Origin: Pseudomonas extremorientalis
Lineage (GTDB): Bacteria; Pseudomonadota; Gammaproteobacteria; Pseudomonadales; Pseudomonadaceae
Assembly (NCBI RefSeq): GCF_001870465.1
Contig: NZ_MDGK01000015.1
Location: 186,001 to 250,000 of the forward strand
DNA length: 64,000 nt
Reading direction: 5' to 3'
Shown here: positions 53,545 to 62,690 of the stretch, piece by piece
How the letters are laid out: each line of letters starts with the position of its first letter
Position numbering within the stretch: the first letter of the stretch is position 1
Made by a program: the position numbers and the translations under genes
Notes under the pieces: generated by a model
What the model saw: the letters and a program-made list of their open reading frames with translations, nothing else
Told to the model about the DNA's origin: nothing
Database searches by the model: none

Positions 53545-55653
53545 ATGACCAAGACTCTCCACCACCGTGCCTGCCATCTGTGTGAAGCCATTTGTGGCCT
53601 GACCCTGGAAACCACCCAGGCCGACGACGGCAGCCTGGCGATCACCTCGATCAAAGGGGATCCGCTGGATACATTCAGTCGCGGGCATATCTGCCCCAAG
53701 GCTGTGGCGCTGCAGGATATCCAGAATGACCCCGACCGCCTGCACCAGCCGATGCTGCGGGTGGGCTGTGAATGGCAGCCGATTGCCTGGGAAGACGCCT
53801 TTGCGCTTGTAGCCGAGCGGCTCTCAGGGATTCAGGCGCGGCATGGGCAGAATGCAGTGGCGGTGTATCAGGGCAATCCCAGCGTGCACAACTACGGACT
53901 GATGACCCACAGCAATTACTTCCTGGGCCAGTTGAAGACGCGCAATCGGTTTTCCGCCACCTCGGTAGACCAGTTACCCCATCACCTCACCAGCTACCTC
54001 ATGTACGGCCATGGCCTGCTATTGCCAATCCCGGATATAGATCACACCGACTTCATGTTGATTCTGGGCGGCAACCCACTGGCGTCCAACGGCAGCATCA
54101 TGACCGTGCCTGATGTGGAGAAGCGCCTCAAGGCGATCCAGGCCCGGGGCGGCAGAGTGGTGGTGGTCGACCCACGGCGCAGCGAGACGGCGGCGATGGC
54201 CGACCAGCATCTGTTCGTGCGCCCGGGTGGTGATGCGGCATTGCTGTTCGGAGTGCTCAACACGTTGTTTAGCGAGAACCTGACCCGCACCAGCCATTTG
54301 CCGGTGGAAGGCCTTGAGGAGGTTCGTCGCGCCATCGCCGGCTTTACCGCCGAGGCCATGAGCCGTCAGTGTGCGGTGCCTGCCGAACAGATCCGCCAGT
54401 TGGCGCGGGACTTTGCTGCCGCCGACAAGGCGGTGTGTTACGGACGCATGGGGGTATCGACCCAGGCGTTCGGCACGCTGTGCCATTGGCTGGTGCAACT
54501 GATCAACCTGGTGACCGGCAACCTGGACCGCGTGGGAGGGGCGCTGTGCACTACGCCGGCGGTGGATCTGGTTGCATCGACTGGTGGTGGGCATTTCAAT
54601 CGTTGGCAAAGCCGGGTTTCCGGGCGCCCGGAGTATGGCGGCGAGCTTCCGGTGTCAGCATTGGCCGAAGAAATGCTCACCGAAGGGGAAGGACAAATCC
54701 GTGCGTTGGTGACGGTGGCGGGCAACCCGGTGTTGTCGACGCCCAACGGCCGGCAGTTGGAACAAGCCCTCGACGGATTGGAGTTCATGGTCAGCATCGA
54801 CCTTTATATCAACGAAACCACGCGCTATGCCGACCTGATCCTGCCGTCCACGTCGGCGCTGGAGAATGATCACTACGACACCACCTTCAATATGTTCGCG
54901 GTGCGCAATGTCACCCGCTTCAATCGCGCAATCCTGCCCAAGCCTGCGGGCGCGCTGCATGACTGGGAGATCTTTGTCGGCCTGGCCAAGGCCTTTGCCG
55001 CACAGACGGGCGCGGTGCTCAAGCCGACCATGCCGCCTGCGCAGATGATCGACTTCGGGCTGCGTGCCGGGGTGTACGGTGATGCGTCCAGCCACAAGTT
55101 GTCGGTGGCCGTGCTGGCGGACCATCCTCATGGTGTGGACTTGGGGCCGCTGCAGCCCAATCTTGCGGCACGCTTGAAAACCGTTGATGGCAAGGTGCAG
55201 GCGGCGCCGGGGGTGATCCTTGCCGACCTGGCGCGTTTTGCCGCGCAGCCGTTGCCAGTGGCCGATGAACTGCTGTTGATCGGCCGCCGTCACGTGCGCA
55301 GCAATAATTCCTGGATGCACAACTACCATCGGCTGGTGAAGGGCAAGCCACGTCATCAATTGCTCATGCACCCGGATGATCTGGCCAGTCGGCAGTTGAG
55401 CGATGGGCAGCGCGTGCGCGTGAGTTCGCGCATCGGCATGATTGAAGTGGAAGTCCTGGCCAGCCTGGACATGATGCCCGGCGTAGTCAGCCTTCCGCAT
55501 GGTTGGGGCCATGGCCGTCCAGGCGTGCAGATGACAATCGCCAGCGGACAGCCGGGGGCGAGCGCCAACGATTTGACCGACGAGCGGCAGTTGGATGAGT
55601 TGTCGGGCAATGCCGCACTCAATGGCGTTCCGGTGCAGGTAGCAGCCGCCTGA
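53545..55653 (+). CDS. Molybdopterin-dependent oxidoreductase (formate dehydrogenase/nitrate reductase-like)
   Basis: A 702-residue cytoplasmic enzyme. The N-terminus binds a 4Fe-4S cluster with CHLCEAICGL and HICPK (C-x2-C-x3-C...C). The bis-MGD domains follow, with YQGNPSVHNYG, LILGGNPLASNG and DPRRSETAAMADQHLFVRPGGDAALLFG. The C-terminal cap is the molydopterin-binding beta-barrel (LLMHPDDLASRQLSDGQRVRVSS). The position that would carry Sec or Cys in formate dehydrogenases is not obvious, so the substrate is open. No electron-transfer subunit or chaperone gene is adjacent. No twin-arginine signal is present. Confidence 0.86.
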   Translation: MTKTLHHRACHLCEAICGLTLETTQADDGSLAITSIKGDPLDTFSRGHICPKAVALQDIQNDPDRLHQPMLRVGCEWQPIAWEDAFALVAERLSGIQARHGQNAVAVYQGNPSVHNYGLMTHSNYFLGQLKTRNRFSATSVDQLPHHLTSYLMYGHGLLLPIPDIDHTDFMLILGGNPLASNGSIMTVPDVEKRLKAIQARGGRVVVVDPRRSETAAMADQHLFVRPGGDAALLFGVLNTLFSENLTRTSHLPVEGLEEVRRAIAGFTAEAMSRQCAVPAEQIRQLARDFAAADKAVCYGRMGVSTQAFGTLCHWLVQLINLVTGNLDRVGGALCTTPAVDLVASTGGGHFNRWQSRVSGRPEYGGELPVSALAEEMLTEGEGQIRALVTVAGNPVLSTPNGRQLEQALDGLEFMVSIDLYINETTRYADLILPSTSALENDHYDTTFNMFAVRNVTRFNRAILPKPAGALHDWEIFVGLAKAFAAQTGAVLKPTMPPAQMIDFGLRAGVYGDASSHKLSVAVLADHPHGVDLGPLQPNLAARLKTVDGKVQAAPGVILADLARFAAQPLPVADELLLIGRRHVRSNNSWMHNYHRLVKGKPRHQLLMHPDDLASRQLSDGQRVRVSSRIGMIEVEVLASLDMMPGVVSLPHGWGHGRPGVQMTIASGQPGASANDLTDERQLDELSGNAALNGVPVQVAAA

Positions 55654-55730
55654 GCACCACGCTGGAATTTTGCGTTACAATGCGCCACCGTGCCGACCTG
55701 TGAGTCGCAAAGTTCCAGCCGAGGTGTTCC

Positions 55731-56069
55731 ATGGATATCATCGAAACGATCAAAGAGCAGATTGCCAACAACACCATTCTGCTTTACATGAAGGGCGCGC
55801 CTAATGCTCCTCAGTGCGGTTTCTCCGCGAAAGCTTCCCAGGCCATCATGGCGTGCGGCGAGAAATTCGCTTACGTGGATATCCTGCAAAACCCTGAAAT
55901 CCGCGCCAACCTGCCGAAGTACGCCAACTGGCCGACCTTCCCACAACTGTGGGTTGCCGGTGAACTGGTCGGCGGCAGCGACATCATCGTTGAGATGGCG
56001 GCTGATGGTTCGTTGCAAACGCTGATCAAAGAAGCAGCGGCAAATGCGGCGGCCAAGACCGACGCGTGA
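55731..56069 (+). CDS. grxD: Monothiol glutaredoxin Grx4
   Basis: A 112-residue CGFS-type glutaredoxin; the active site is CGFS with Cys at residue 29 (NAPQCGFSAKA). Such proteins bridge a 2Fe-2S cluster with glutathione and carry clusters to target proteins. The following ferritin-type and Bfd genes make a local iron group. It ends in a terminator shared with the convergent bfr gene. Confidence 0.95.
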   Translation: MDIIETIKEQIANNTILLYMKGAPNAPQCGFSAKASQAIMACGEKFAYVDILQNPEIRANLPKYANWPTFPQLWVAGELVGGSDIIVEMAADGSLQTLIKEAAANAAAKTDA

Positions 56070-56081
56070 TTGGCCTGCAAT

Positions 56082-56119
56082 AAAAAGCCCCGCTTCTCGA
56101 GAGAGAGCGGGGCTTTTTT
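56082..56119. terminator. Two-way terminator between grxD and bfr
   Basis: Stem AGCCCCGCT / AGCGGGGCT flanked by an A-run on one side and a T-run on the other, so it can end transcripts from both directions. Confidence 0.92.
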
Positions 56120-56138
56120 GCTTCTACAGGAAGCGGGG

Positions 56139-56609
56139 TTACTCGCCCATCTGCGACTGCAGGTAGTTTTCCAGGCTGACTTTATCGATCAGGCCCAGTT
56201 GGGTTTCCAGCCAGTCGATGTGCTCTTCCTGGTCTTCCAGGATGTCTTCCAGCAGTTCGCGGCTGCCGAAGTCACCTTTGGTTTCACAGTGAGCAATGGC
56301 GGCCTTGAGGTCGCTGTGGCTCTTGCGTTCGAAACCCAGGTCGCTGCTTATCATTTCCTGGGTGTGTTCGCCGATGCTCAGCTTGCCCAGGTCCTGCACG
56401 TTCGGCAGGCCTTCCAGGAACAGGATGCGCTTGATCAGCGCGTCCGCGTCCTTCATGGCCTTGATCGATTCTTTGTATTCGCGCTTGCCCAGCTTTTCCA
56501 GGCCCCAATCGTCATACATGCGTGCATGCAGAAAGTACTGATTGATCGCGACCAGTTCATTGGCAAGGGATTTGTTGAGTTGCTGGATGACTGAGATGTC
56601 GCCTTTCAT
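56139..56609 (-). CDS. bfr: Bacterioferritin subunit, haem-binding but lacking ferroxidase ligands
   Basis: A 156-residue four-helix bacterioferritin. Haem Met52 is kept (KAMKD). Of the ferroxidase set, Glu18, Glu94 and His130 are present, but Glu51 is Ala, His54 is Asp and Glu127 is Gln. The di-iron centre should not form, so this looks like the Bfr-beta type, which needs a second, active subunit encoded elsewhere to build a working 24-mer. It stores iron in the cytosol. It is co-oriented with bfd, which lies about 200 bp upstream. Confidence 0.92.
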   Translation of the reverse strand: MKGDISVIQQLNKSLANELVAINQYFLHARMYDDWGLEKLGKREYKESIKAMKDADALIKRILFLEGLPNVQDLGKLSIGEHTQEMISSDLGFERKSHSDLKAAIAHCETKGDFGSRELLEDILEDQEEHIDWLETQLGLIDKVSLENYLQSQMGE

Positions 56610-56767
56610 GACTGGGGTCCTGCCCTGTAATCGCTGTGTATAAAGCGGAGTTTGAGCGGCGAAATCCCTAGTGTCAAACCTAAGTTATTGAATAATAAAT
56701 GAAAATTAATCGGAATAAGAATGTTTGTGTTCCGCGTCTTAGCGCTAACTTATTGAATTGCGGGCAT

Positions 56768-56793
56768 AAAAAAACCGGACACTAAGTCCGGTT
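56768..56793 (-). terminator. Terminator of bfd
   Basis: Stem AACCGGAC / GTCCGGTT with a 5-nt loop and a run of T on the minus strand, 17 bp after the bfd stop. It separates bfd from bfr. Confidence 0.88.
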
Positions 56794-56810
56794 CCTTAAA
56801 ACATGCCTAA

Positions 56811-57029
56811 TCAGGCGTGTGTAAATTCTGCTGAATAGGGGAGCGCGGTCTGAGCGGTCTGCAGCTGTGTCAGGGTTTCCCGTACCACTTGCTTGGCGAG
56901 GCAAGCACATTTACCACACTGGCTGGCAACGCCGGTGGCTTCACGCACTTCCTTGTAGCTGCAGCAACCTTCATAGATTGCTTCGCGGATTTTTCCGTCG
57001 GTGACGCCAGTACAGAGGCACACATACAT
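56811..57029 (-). CDS. bfd: Bacterioferritin-associated ferredoxin
   Basis: A 72-residue protein with the Bfd 2Fe-2S ligands Cys4, Cys6, Cys38 and Cys41 (YVCLCTGV, QCGKC). It binds bacterioferritin near haem and passes electrons that release iron. The Fur box 54 bp upstream means it is made when iron is short, the condition in which stored iron is needed. Confidence 0.95.
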   Translation of the reverse strand: MYVCLCTGVTDGKIREAIYEGCCSYKEVREATGVASQCGKCACLAKQVVRETLTQLQTAQTALPYSAEFTHA

Positions 57030-57082
57030 AAGGGAGAACCATCGCGGGTTTAAGGCTTAAGTGCGGTGGATCTTAATGTTAA

Positions 57083-57097
57083 CGAGAATGATTGTCA
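57083..57097 (-). promoter_or_regulatory. Fur box of bfd
   Basis: The minus strand reads TGACAATCATTCTCG, 12 of 15 matches to TGATAATNATTATCA. It lies 54 bp upstream of the bfd start. Confidence 0.8.
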
Positions 57098-57273
57098 AAG
57101 TAGAATCGTAGGGTATTCACTGGCACCGTGCCCGCACTGACGAACGGTTTTTTCAGTGTATGATGGTCGGTCTTCACGAAGCGTGACTGCGTCACAGGGC
57201 TGTCGCTTATAAACGGCAGACTCAAGGCCGGTCCTTTTACTTCAATCGTCACCCTTACATCAGGAGATAACCA

Positions 57274-57876
57274 ATGAGCGTACTCGTCGGCAAACAAGCC
57301 CCGGATTTCGACGTACCTGCCGTCCTCGGCAATGGCGAAATCGTAGACAGCTTCAAACTGTCTGAAGCCATCAAAGGCAAATACGGCCTGGTGTTCTTCT
57401 ACCCGCTGGACTTCACCTTCGTCTGCCCGTCGGAGCTGATCGCTCTGGACCACCGCATGGACGATTTCAAGGCGCGCAACGTTGAAGTGGTAGCCGTTTC
57501 CATCGATTCCCATTTCACCCACAACGCCTGGCGCAACACCGCCATCAATGATGGCGGCATCGGCAAAGTGAAATACACCATGGCTGCCGATATGAAGCAC
57601 GACATCGCCAAGGCCTACGACGTTGAGTCCGAAGGCGGCGTGGCCTTCCGTGGCGCGTTCCTGATCGACGACAAAGGCGTGGTTCGCTCCCAGATCATCA
57701 ACGACCTGCCACTGGGTCGTAACATGGAAGAGCTGATCCGTCTGGTCGACGCCCTGCAATTCCACGAAGAGCACGGCGAAGTCTGCCCTGCCAACTGGAA
57801 AAAAGGCGACAAAGGCATGAACGCTTCGCCGGAAGGTGTTGCGGCTTACCTGACCGAGAACGCTGGCAAGCTGTAA
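57274..57876 (+). CDS. Typical 2-Cys peroxiredoxin (AhpC/Tsa family)
   Basis: A 200-residue thiol peroxidase. The peroxidatic Cys51 is in DFTFVCPSE and the resolving Cys in GEVCPANW near residue 172. It reduces H2O2 and organic peroxides using thioredoxin or AhpF-like donors. It is the form that pairs with neighbouring bfd and rnt in related pseudomonads. The start follows TCAGGAGATAACC. No ahpF is adjacent. Confidence 0.93.
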   Translation: MSVLVGKQAPDFDVPAVLGNGEIVDSFKLSEAIKGKYGLVFFYPLDFTFVCPSELIALDHRMDDFKARNVEVVAVSIDSHFTHNAWRNTAINDGGIGKVKYTMAADMKHDIAKAYDVESEGGVAFRGAFLIDDKGVVRSQIINDLPLGRNMEELIRLVDALQFHEEHGEVCPANWKKGDKGMNASPEGVAAYLTENAGKL

Positions 57877-57890
57877 GCCACGTTTGCGGC

Positions 57891-57923
57891 AAAAAAAACC
57901 GGCCTGAGAAGGCCGGTTTTTTT
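57891..57923. terminator. Terminator after the peroxiredoxin gene
   Basis: Stem AACCGGCCT / AGGCCGGTT, 4-nt loop, with A-run before and T-run after. It serves the peroxiredoxin gene and the convergent rnt gene. Confidence 0.92.
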
Positions 57924-57940
57924 ATGCGCGGGATTCCACT

Positions 57941-58612
57941 TCAGTCGTTGAAGTCTTCCCAGCCGCCCATCTGTTTCCAGCGGTTGACGATGCCGCAGAA
58001 CAGCTCGGCCGTCTTCTCTGTGTCGTAGCGGGCCGAATGAGCCTCACGACCGTCAAAGTCGATGCCGGCTGCCTGGCAGGCTTTGGCCAGCACGGTCTGG
58101 CCATACGCCAGCCCGGCGAGAGTAGCGGTGTCAAAGCTGGAGAACGGGTGAAACGGGTTGCGCTTCATGTCCAACCGCGCCACGGCGGCATTCAGAAAGC
58201 CCAGGTCAAAGCTGCTGTTGTGGCCGACCAGGATCGCGCGCTTGCAGCCATTGGCCTTCAATGCCTTGCGCACGCCACGGAAGATATCGGTCAGTGCCGC
58301 TTCTTCACTTACTGCCATGCGCAATGGGTGATCGAGCTTGATCCCGGTGAACTCCAAGGCAGCCGCTTCGATATTGGCGCCTTCGAACGGCTCGACGCGG
58401 AAGAAGTGGGTGTGTTCCGGGAACACAAAACCCTGTTCGTCCATGCCGATAGTCGTCGCGGCGATTTCCAGCAGCGCATCGGTGGCGCAGTTGAAACCAC
58501 CGGTTTCTACGTCGATGACAACCGGCAGATAGCCGCGGAACCGCTCGGCCATCGGATGACGGGATCCGCCACCGCTGTGCTCGTGTTCGTCATCGTAATG
58601 GTCTTCACTCAC
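57941..58612 (-). CDS. rnt: Ribonuclease T
   Basis: A 223-residue DEDDh exonuclease that trims 3' ends of tRNA and other stable RNA. The motifs are [10 protein letters not shown] (DxE), [12 protein letters not shown] (Asp) and [14 protein letters not shown] (His and Asp). It overlaps the pyrC stop by 4 nt, as in other pseudomonads. Confidence 0.95.
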   Translation of the reverse strand: MSEDHYDDEHEHSGGGSRHPMAERFRGYLPVVIDVETGGFNCATDALLEIAATTIGMDEQGFVFPEHTHFFRVEPFEGANIEAAALEFTGIKLDHPLRMAVSEEAALTDIFRGVRKALKANGCKRAILVGHNSSFDLGFLNAAVARLDMKRNPFHPFSSFDTATLAGLAYGQTVLAKACQAAGIDFDGREAHSARYDTEKTAELFCGIVNRWKQMGGWEDFND

Positions 58613-59655
58613 TTGCTTTCCTCCAGCAGGCGCCAGCGCAGTGTTTCACCGGCGCGCAGCGGGATGACAGTCAGCTCGCCAAACGGCAGGCTGGCAGGGG
58701 CGGTCCAGTCTTCACGAACCAGGGTAATGCGATCGGTATTCGCCGGCAGGCCGTAGAAACGCGGGCCATTGAGGCTGGCGAACCCTTCGAGCTTGTCCAG
58801 GGCGTTGCGCTGTTCGAACGCTTCAGCGTATAGCTCGATGGCGGCATAGGCGGTGTAGCAGCCGGCACAACCGCACGCGGCTTCTTTGGCGTGCTGGGCG
58901 TGAGGCGCGGAGTCGGTGCCGAGGAAAAACTTCGGATTGCCGCTGGTCGCCGCATCCAGCAAGGCCACCTGGTGCGTGTTGCGCTTGAGGATCGGCAGGC
59001 AATAGAAGTGCGGCCGAATCCCGCCTACCAGCATGTGGTTGCGGTTATACAGCAGGTGATGCGCGGTGATGGTCGCACCAACGTTGGCCGAGGCCTCGGT
59101 GACGAACTGCACTGCATCGGCAGTGGTGATGTGCTCGAACACGACCTTGAGGGTCGGGAACAGCTCCACCACACGACGCATGTGTTCGTCGATGAAGATC
59201 TTCTCGCGATCGAACACGTCCACATCGCCACGGGTGACTTCACCGTGGATCAGCAGCGGCATGCCGACGTCGGCCATGGCTTCGATGGCCGGCAGGATCT
59301 TGTCGATACTGGTCACGCCGGAATCGGAGTTGGTGGTGGCGCCGGCCGGGTACAGTTTGGCGGCGTGCACAAACCCACTGGCCTTGGCCTCGCGAATTTC
59401 TTCGGGCTGGGTGCGGTCGGTAAGGTACAGCACCATCAGCGGTTCGAACCGGCTGCCGGCCGGCCGTGCAGCGAGGATACGCTGGCGGTAGGCATCGGCT
59501 TGCTCGGCGTTACGTACCGGAGGAACCAGGTTAGGCATGATGATGGCGCGGCCAAAGGTACGCGCTACATCGGCCACGGTGTGGGGTAACGCAGCACCAT
59601 CGCGAAGATGAATATGCCAGTCGTCGGGACGCAGCAGGGTCAGGCGGTCGGACAT
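58609..59655 (-). CDS. pyrC: Dihydroorotase
   Basis: A 348-residue zinc enzyme closing carbamoyl aspartate to dihydroorotate in pyrimidine synthesis. Metal ligands: HIH in [10 protein letters not shown], the carboxylated Lys in AAKLYPAG, His in LIHGEV and FEHITT, Asp in GTDSAPH. The ATG at 59655 fits the E. coli length; the frame to 59715 adds an unsupported 20 residues. It precedes rnt with a 4-nt overlap. Confidence 0.95.
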   Translation of the reverse strand: MSDRLTLLRPDDWHIHLRDGAALPHTVADVARTFGRAIIMPNLVPPVRNAEQADAYRQRILAARPAGSRFEPLMVLYLTDRTQPEEIREAKASGFVHAAKLYPAGATTNSDSGVTSIDKILPAIEAMADVGMPLLIHGEVTRGDVDVFDREKIFIDEHMRRVVELFPTLKVVFEHITTADAVQFVTEASANVGATITAHHLLYNRNHMLVGGIRPHFYCLPILKRNTHQVALLDAATSGNPKFFLGTDSAPHAQHAKEAACGCAGCYTAYAAIELYAEAFEQRNALDKLEGFASLNGPRFYGLPANTDRITLVREDWTAPASLPFGELTVIPLRAGETLRWRLLEESK

Positions 59656-59811
59656 TGGGGATTCCAGGCGGGTCAATCTGGGGGGAATGCTACCGGAAAA
59701 GACTCTATCAGGCACTCGCTATCAAGTTTTGCAGGATGCAACCGATAGCCTTTTGTATGCCTTATCGATGTATGACGCTTTGAAGTGTTGTAGAAACCAG
59801 TGGAGCCTCCC

Positions 59812-60720
59812 GTGCGCCAGCATTACCTAGCCCTGCTCAGTGTGTTCGCCAGCCTGCCCGCGATGGCCCTCACGTTCCAGACACGTCTGGAGAACATTGA
59901 GTGGAAGGTAGAGGGCGACCAGTTCGAGTGCCGTCTGACCCAGCCGATCACAGACTTCGGTTCGGGTGAGTTCGTGCGCCGGGCGGGTGAGCAGGCAATA
60001 TTTCGTCTGAAAGCCTATAACGGTTCGCTGGGCACAGGCTCGGCCACCTTGTTGGCTGCCGCCGCCCCTTGGCAGCCAGGCCGAGGCGATATCAACCTCG
60101 GCGCCGTGCGTGCCGGTAGTGGCGATGTGTTGTTCAATAGCTCGCAGGCCCAGGCCGGTCGCCTGTTCACCGGACTGCTGGAAGGGCGCAGCCCGACGGT
60201 CCGCCACTACGGCCGTGAAGGCGGCTACTCCGAAATCCGCTTGTTGCCGGTGAAATTCAATAAGGCTTATAACGACTACCAGCTGTGCACCGCCAAGCTG
60301 TTGCCGATGAATTACGATCAGGTCAAACAGACCGAAGTCGGATTCCCGGGGGGCGGTATCGAGTTGGACGCAGCCGCCAAGAAGAAACTCGACGTGATTC
60401 TTGCATTCATGAAAGCCGACCCGACGGTCAACCATATCGAGTTGAATGGCCATTCGGACAACAGCGGCAACCGCCTGACCAATCGCGACGTCTCTCGCCG
60501 CCGTGGCTTGGCGGTGATGGACTACTTCAAGGCCAACGGTATCCAGGAGTCGCAGATCACCCTGCGCTTCCATGGCGAAAGCTACCCCCTTGCGCCCAAC
60601 ACCAATGCGGCCAACCGGGCACGCAATCGTCGTGTGAATATCCAGCTTGAACGCGTGGCAGCCCCCGAGAAGCCGGCGCCCCAAGCCACTGGCGCAAGTA
60701 ACCCTGCACACACGTCTTAA
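59812..60720 (+). CDS. motY: Flagellar stator-associated protein MotY (OmpA-like C-terminus)
   Basis: A 302-residue exported protein. The GTG at 59812 is preceded by TGGAG and opens a signal peptide (RQHYLALLSVFASLPAMA). The N-terminal half (about 20-165) is the MotY-specific region that holds the stator, and the C-terminal half (about 180-285) is an OmpA-like peptidoglycan-binding domain (HIELNGHSDNSGNRLTNRDVSRRRG...RNRRVNIQLE). The neighbours pyrC-rnt and argG match the P. aeruginosa motY locus. It stabilises the MotCD-type stator. Confidence 0.88.
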   Translation: MRQHYLALLSVFASLPAMALTFQTRLENIEWKVEGDQFECRLTQPITDFGSGEFVRRAGEQAIFRLKAYNGSLGTGSATLLAAAAPWQPGRGDINLGAVRAGSGDVLFNSSQAQAGRLFTGLLEGRSPTVRHYGREGGYSEIRLLPVKFNKAYNDYQLCTAKLLPMNYDQVKQTEVGFPGGGIELDAAAKKKLDVILAFMKADPTVNHIELNGHSDNSGNRLTNRDVSRRRGLAVMDYFKANGIQESQITLRFHGESYPLAPNTNAANRARNRRVNIQLERVAAPEKPAPQATGASNPAHTS

Positions 60721-60753
60721 GGTGCGACCATCGGTCGCCCGTTCGACATAATC

Positions 60754-60795
60754 TGTCGCTTTATCTTCATTTGCTGTCGCGCCCCTGTAAATCCC
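60754..60795. promoter_or_regulatory. ArgR operator before argG
   Basis: Two TGTCGC half-sites (60754 and 60775) stand exactly 21 bp apart. The second has AA after 8 bp (full TGTCGC-N8-AA), the first has CA. This is the ArgR direct-repeat layout of Pseudomonas and lies 55-96 bp before the argG start. Confidence 0.75.
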
Positions 60796-60849
60796 CGGTT
60801 TTGGTCGGTAGAATCGACGCCTTTCCGTACAACCCCGTGGAGTGATGGC

Positions 60850-62067
60850 ATGGCCGACGTAAACAAGGTCGTTCTCGCGTATTCCGGCGGCCTGGACACT
60901 TCGGTGATCCTCAAGTGGCTGCAGGATACTTATAACTGTGAAGTGGTGACCTTCACCGCTGACCTGGGTCAGGGCGAAGAGGTCGAACCTGCACGTGCCA
61001 AGGCGCAAGCCATGGGCGTGAAAGAGATCTACATTGACGACCTGCGCGAAGAGTTCGTCCGCGATTTCGTCTTCCCGATGTTTCGCGCCAACACCGTCTA
61101 CGAAGGCGAGTACCTGCTGGGTACTTCCATCGCACGTCCGCTGATCGCCAAGCGCCTGATCGAAATCGCCAACGAAACCGGCGCCGACGCCATTTCCCAT
61201 GGTGCTACCGGCAAGGGCAACGACCAGGTGCGTTTCGAGCTGGGCGCCTATGCACTCAAGCCAGGCGTGAAAGTGATCGCCCCTTGGCGTGAATGGGACC
61301 TGCTGTCCCGTGAAAAACTGATGGATTACGCTGAAAAGCACGCGATCCCGATCGAGCGTCACGGCAAGAAGAAGTCCCCGTACTCGATGGATGCCAACCT
61401 GCTGCACATCTCCTATGAAGGCGGCGTGCTGGAAGACACCTGGACCGAGCACGAAGAAGACATGTGGAAATGGACCGTCTCCCCGGAGAACGCTCCAGAC
61501 AAGCCGCAATACCTGGAACTGACCTACCGCAATGGCGACATCGTCGCGCTGGACGGCGTCGAAATGACCCCGGCCACTGTGCTGGCGACCTTGAACCGTA
61601 TCGGTGGCGAACACGGTATTGGCCGTCTCGACATCGTCGAGAACCGCTACGTGGGCATGAAGTCCCGTGGTTGCTACGAAACCCCAGGCGGCACCATCAT
61701 GCTGCGCGCCCACCGGGCCATCGAATCCATCACCCTGGACCGCGAAGTGGCTCACCTCAAAGACGAGCTGATGCCCAAGTACGCCAGCCTGATCTACACC
61801 GGCTACTGGTGGAGCCCTGAGCGTCTGATGCTGCAACAGATGATCGATGCTTCCCAGGTGCATGTGAACGGCGTTGTGCGCCTGAAGCTGTACAAGGGCA
61901 ACGTGATCGTCACCGGTCGCAAGTCTGATGAGTCGCTGTTCGACGCCAACATCGCTACCTTCGAAGAAGATGGCGGCGCCTACAACCAGGCGGACGCAGC
62001 AGGCTTTATCAAGTTGAACGCACTGCGCATGCGCATTGCGGCCAACAAAGGTCGCTCGTTGTTCTAA
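60850..62067 (+). CDS. argG: Argininosuccinate synthase
   Basis: A 405-residue enzyme joining citrulline and aspartate with ATP in arginine synthesis. The P-loop-like [11 protein letters not shown] near the start and [15 protein letters not shown] are diagnostic. Length equals the family norm. It ends in a strong terminator. Confidence 0.97.
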   Translation: MADVNKVVLAYSGGLDTSVILKWLQDTYNCEVVTFTADLGQGEEVEPARAKAQAMGVKEIYIDDLREEFVRDFVFPMFRANTVYEGEYLLGTSIARPLIAKRLIEIANETGADAISHGATGKGNDQVRFELGAYALKPGVKVIAPWREWDLLSREKLMDYAEKHAIPIERHGKKKSPYSMDANLLHISYEGGVLEDTWTEHEEDMWKWTVSPENAPDKPQYLELTYRNGDIVALDGVEMTPATVLATLNRIGGEHGIGRLDIVENRYVGMKSRGCYETPGGTIMLRAHRAIESITLDREVAHLKDELMPKYASLIYTGYWWSPERLMLQQMIDASQVHVNGVVRLKLYKGNVIVTGRKSDESLFDANIATFEEDGGAYNQADAAGFIKLNALRMRIAANKGRSLF

Positions 62068-62085
62068 GTCTCAGCCGGTTTAAAG

Positions 62086-62116
62086 AATGGCCCCTTATTC
62101 AGGGGCCATTTTTTTT
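62086..62116 (+). terminator. Terminator of argG
   Basis: Stem AATGGCCCCT / AGGGGCCATT, 5-nt loop, followed by eight T. Confidence 0.94.
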
Positions 62117-62690
62117 GCCTATGGATTTTGTGTGGAATTGCGATGTTTATAGATGGTTAAACATTTGTTGATATTTTTCAGTCGACGCATTTTCAAATGC
62201 ACCTTCGAGGGTGCTGTTGTTGAAAGTTTGTAGGGCGAATGATTTTTTTACACCTGCCTAGGAACTGGTCTTACAGAAGATTCACTCATGAAAGTGAGGT
62301 AAACGTATAAAGCGCGGAATACGCTGTAGGAATTAAGGATGTAAGAGAATATGTTGAATGGAACTAAAACAGTCGGACATTTCTTGTCGGGATTCCTGAG
62401 TGGAGTGCAGAGGGAAGGGGCATTTCCTGAGAGTTGTGTGCGGCACGTTTACCCACCCCCAGATACTCCATGGATATTTCACTCAAAATATGTAAGTCCC
62501 CGGAAAGGTCTGAAAGGATCTATAAAACTGGATACATCTGAGTTAGCGTTTTTTTGTAGGGCAATTCCTTTATCGCTGTGGGGTGGGTCTCTGCTTGCTG
62601 TTGCTCGGGGGGGAACGCTATGCCAACCAGGAAACGACTAGGCTATTGTGCTTGCTCTAAATAATTCGAACAGCGAAATTGGACTTTCTC
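62117..62690. other. AT-rich intergenic region before the BvgA-like regulator
   Basis: These 574 bp are clearly lower in GC than their surroundings. A frame of 96 codons (62351-62641) exists but has no recognisable domain and unlikely composition. The region should hold the promoter of the regulator gene. No repeat or RNA gene is evident. Confidence 0.5.

Noticed and set aside
56682..56760. Repeated TTATTGAAT stretches upstream of bfr
   Set aside because: Two similar AT-rich stretches only; the match to Fur or another iron regulator is too weak to call.
57183..57195. GTGAC-TGC-GTCAC palindrome before the peroxiredoxin gene
   Set aside because: Short, and it matches no regulator consensus I can name; could be chance.
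59827..61863. Minus-strand open frame of 678 codons across motY and argG
   Set aside because: Spans two clear genes and their intergenic region on the opposite strand; argG and motY are certain.
62351..62641. 96-codon frame before the BvgA-like gene
   Set aside because: Weak ribosome site, odd composition and no family resemblance; kept only as a note on the intergenic region.
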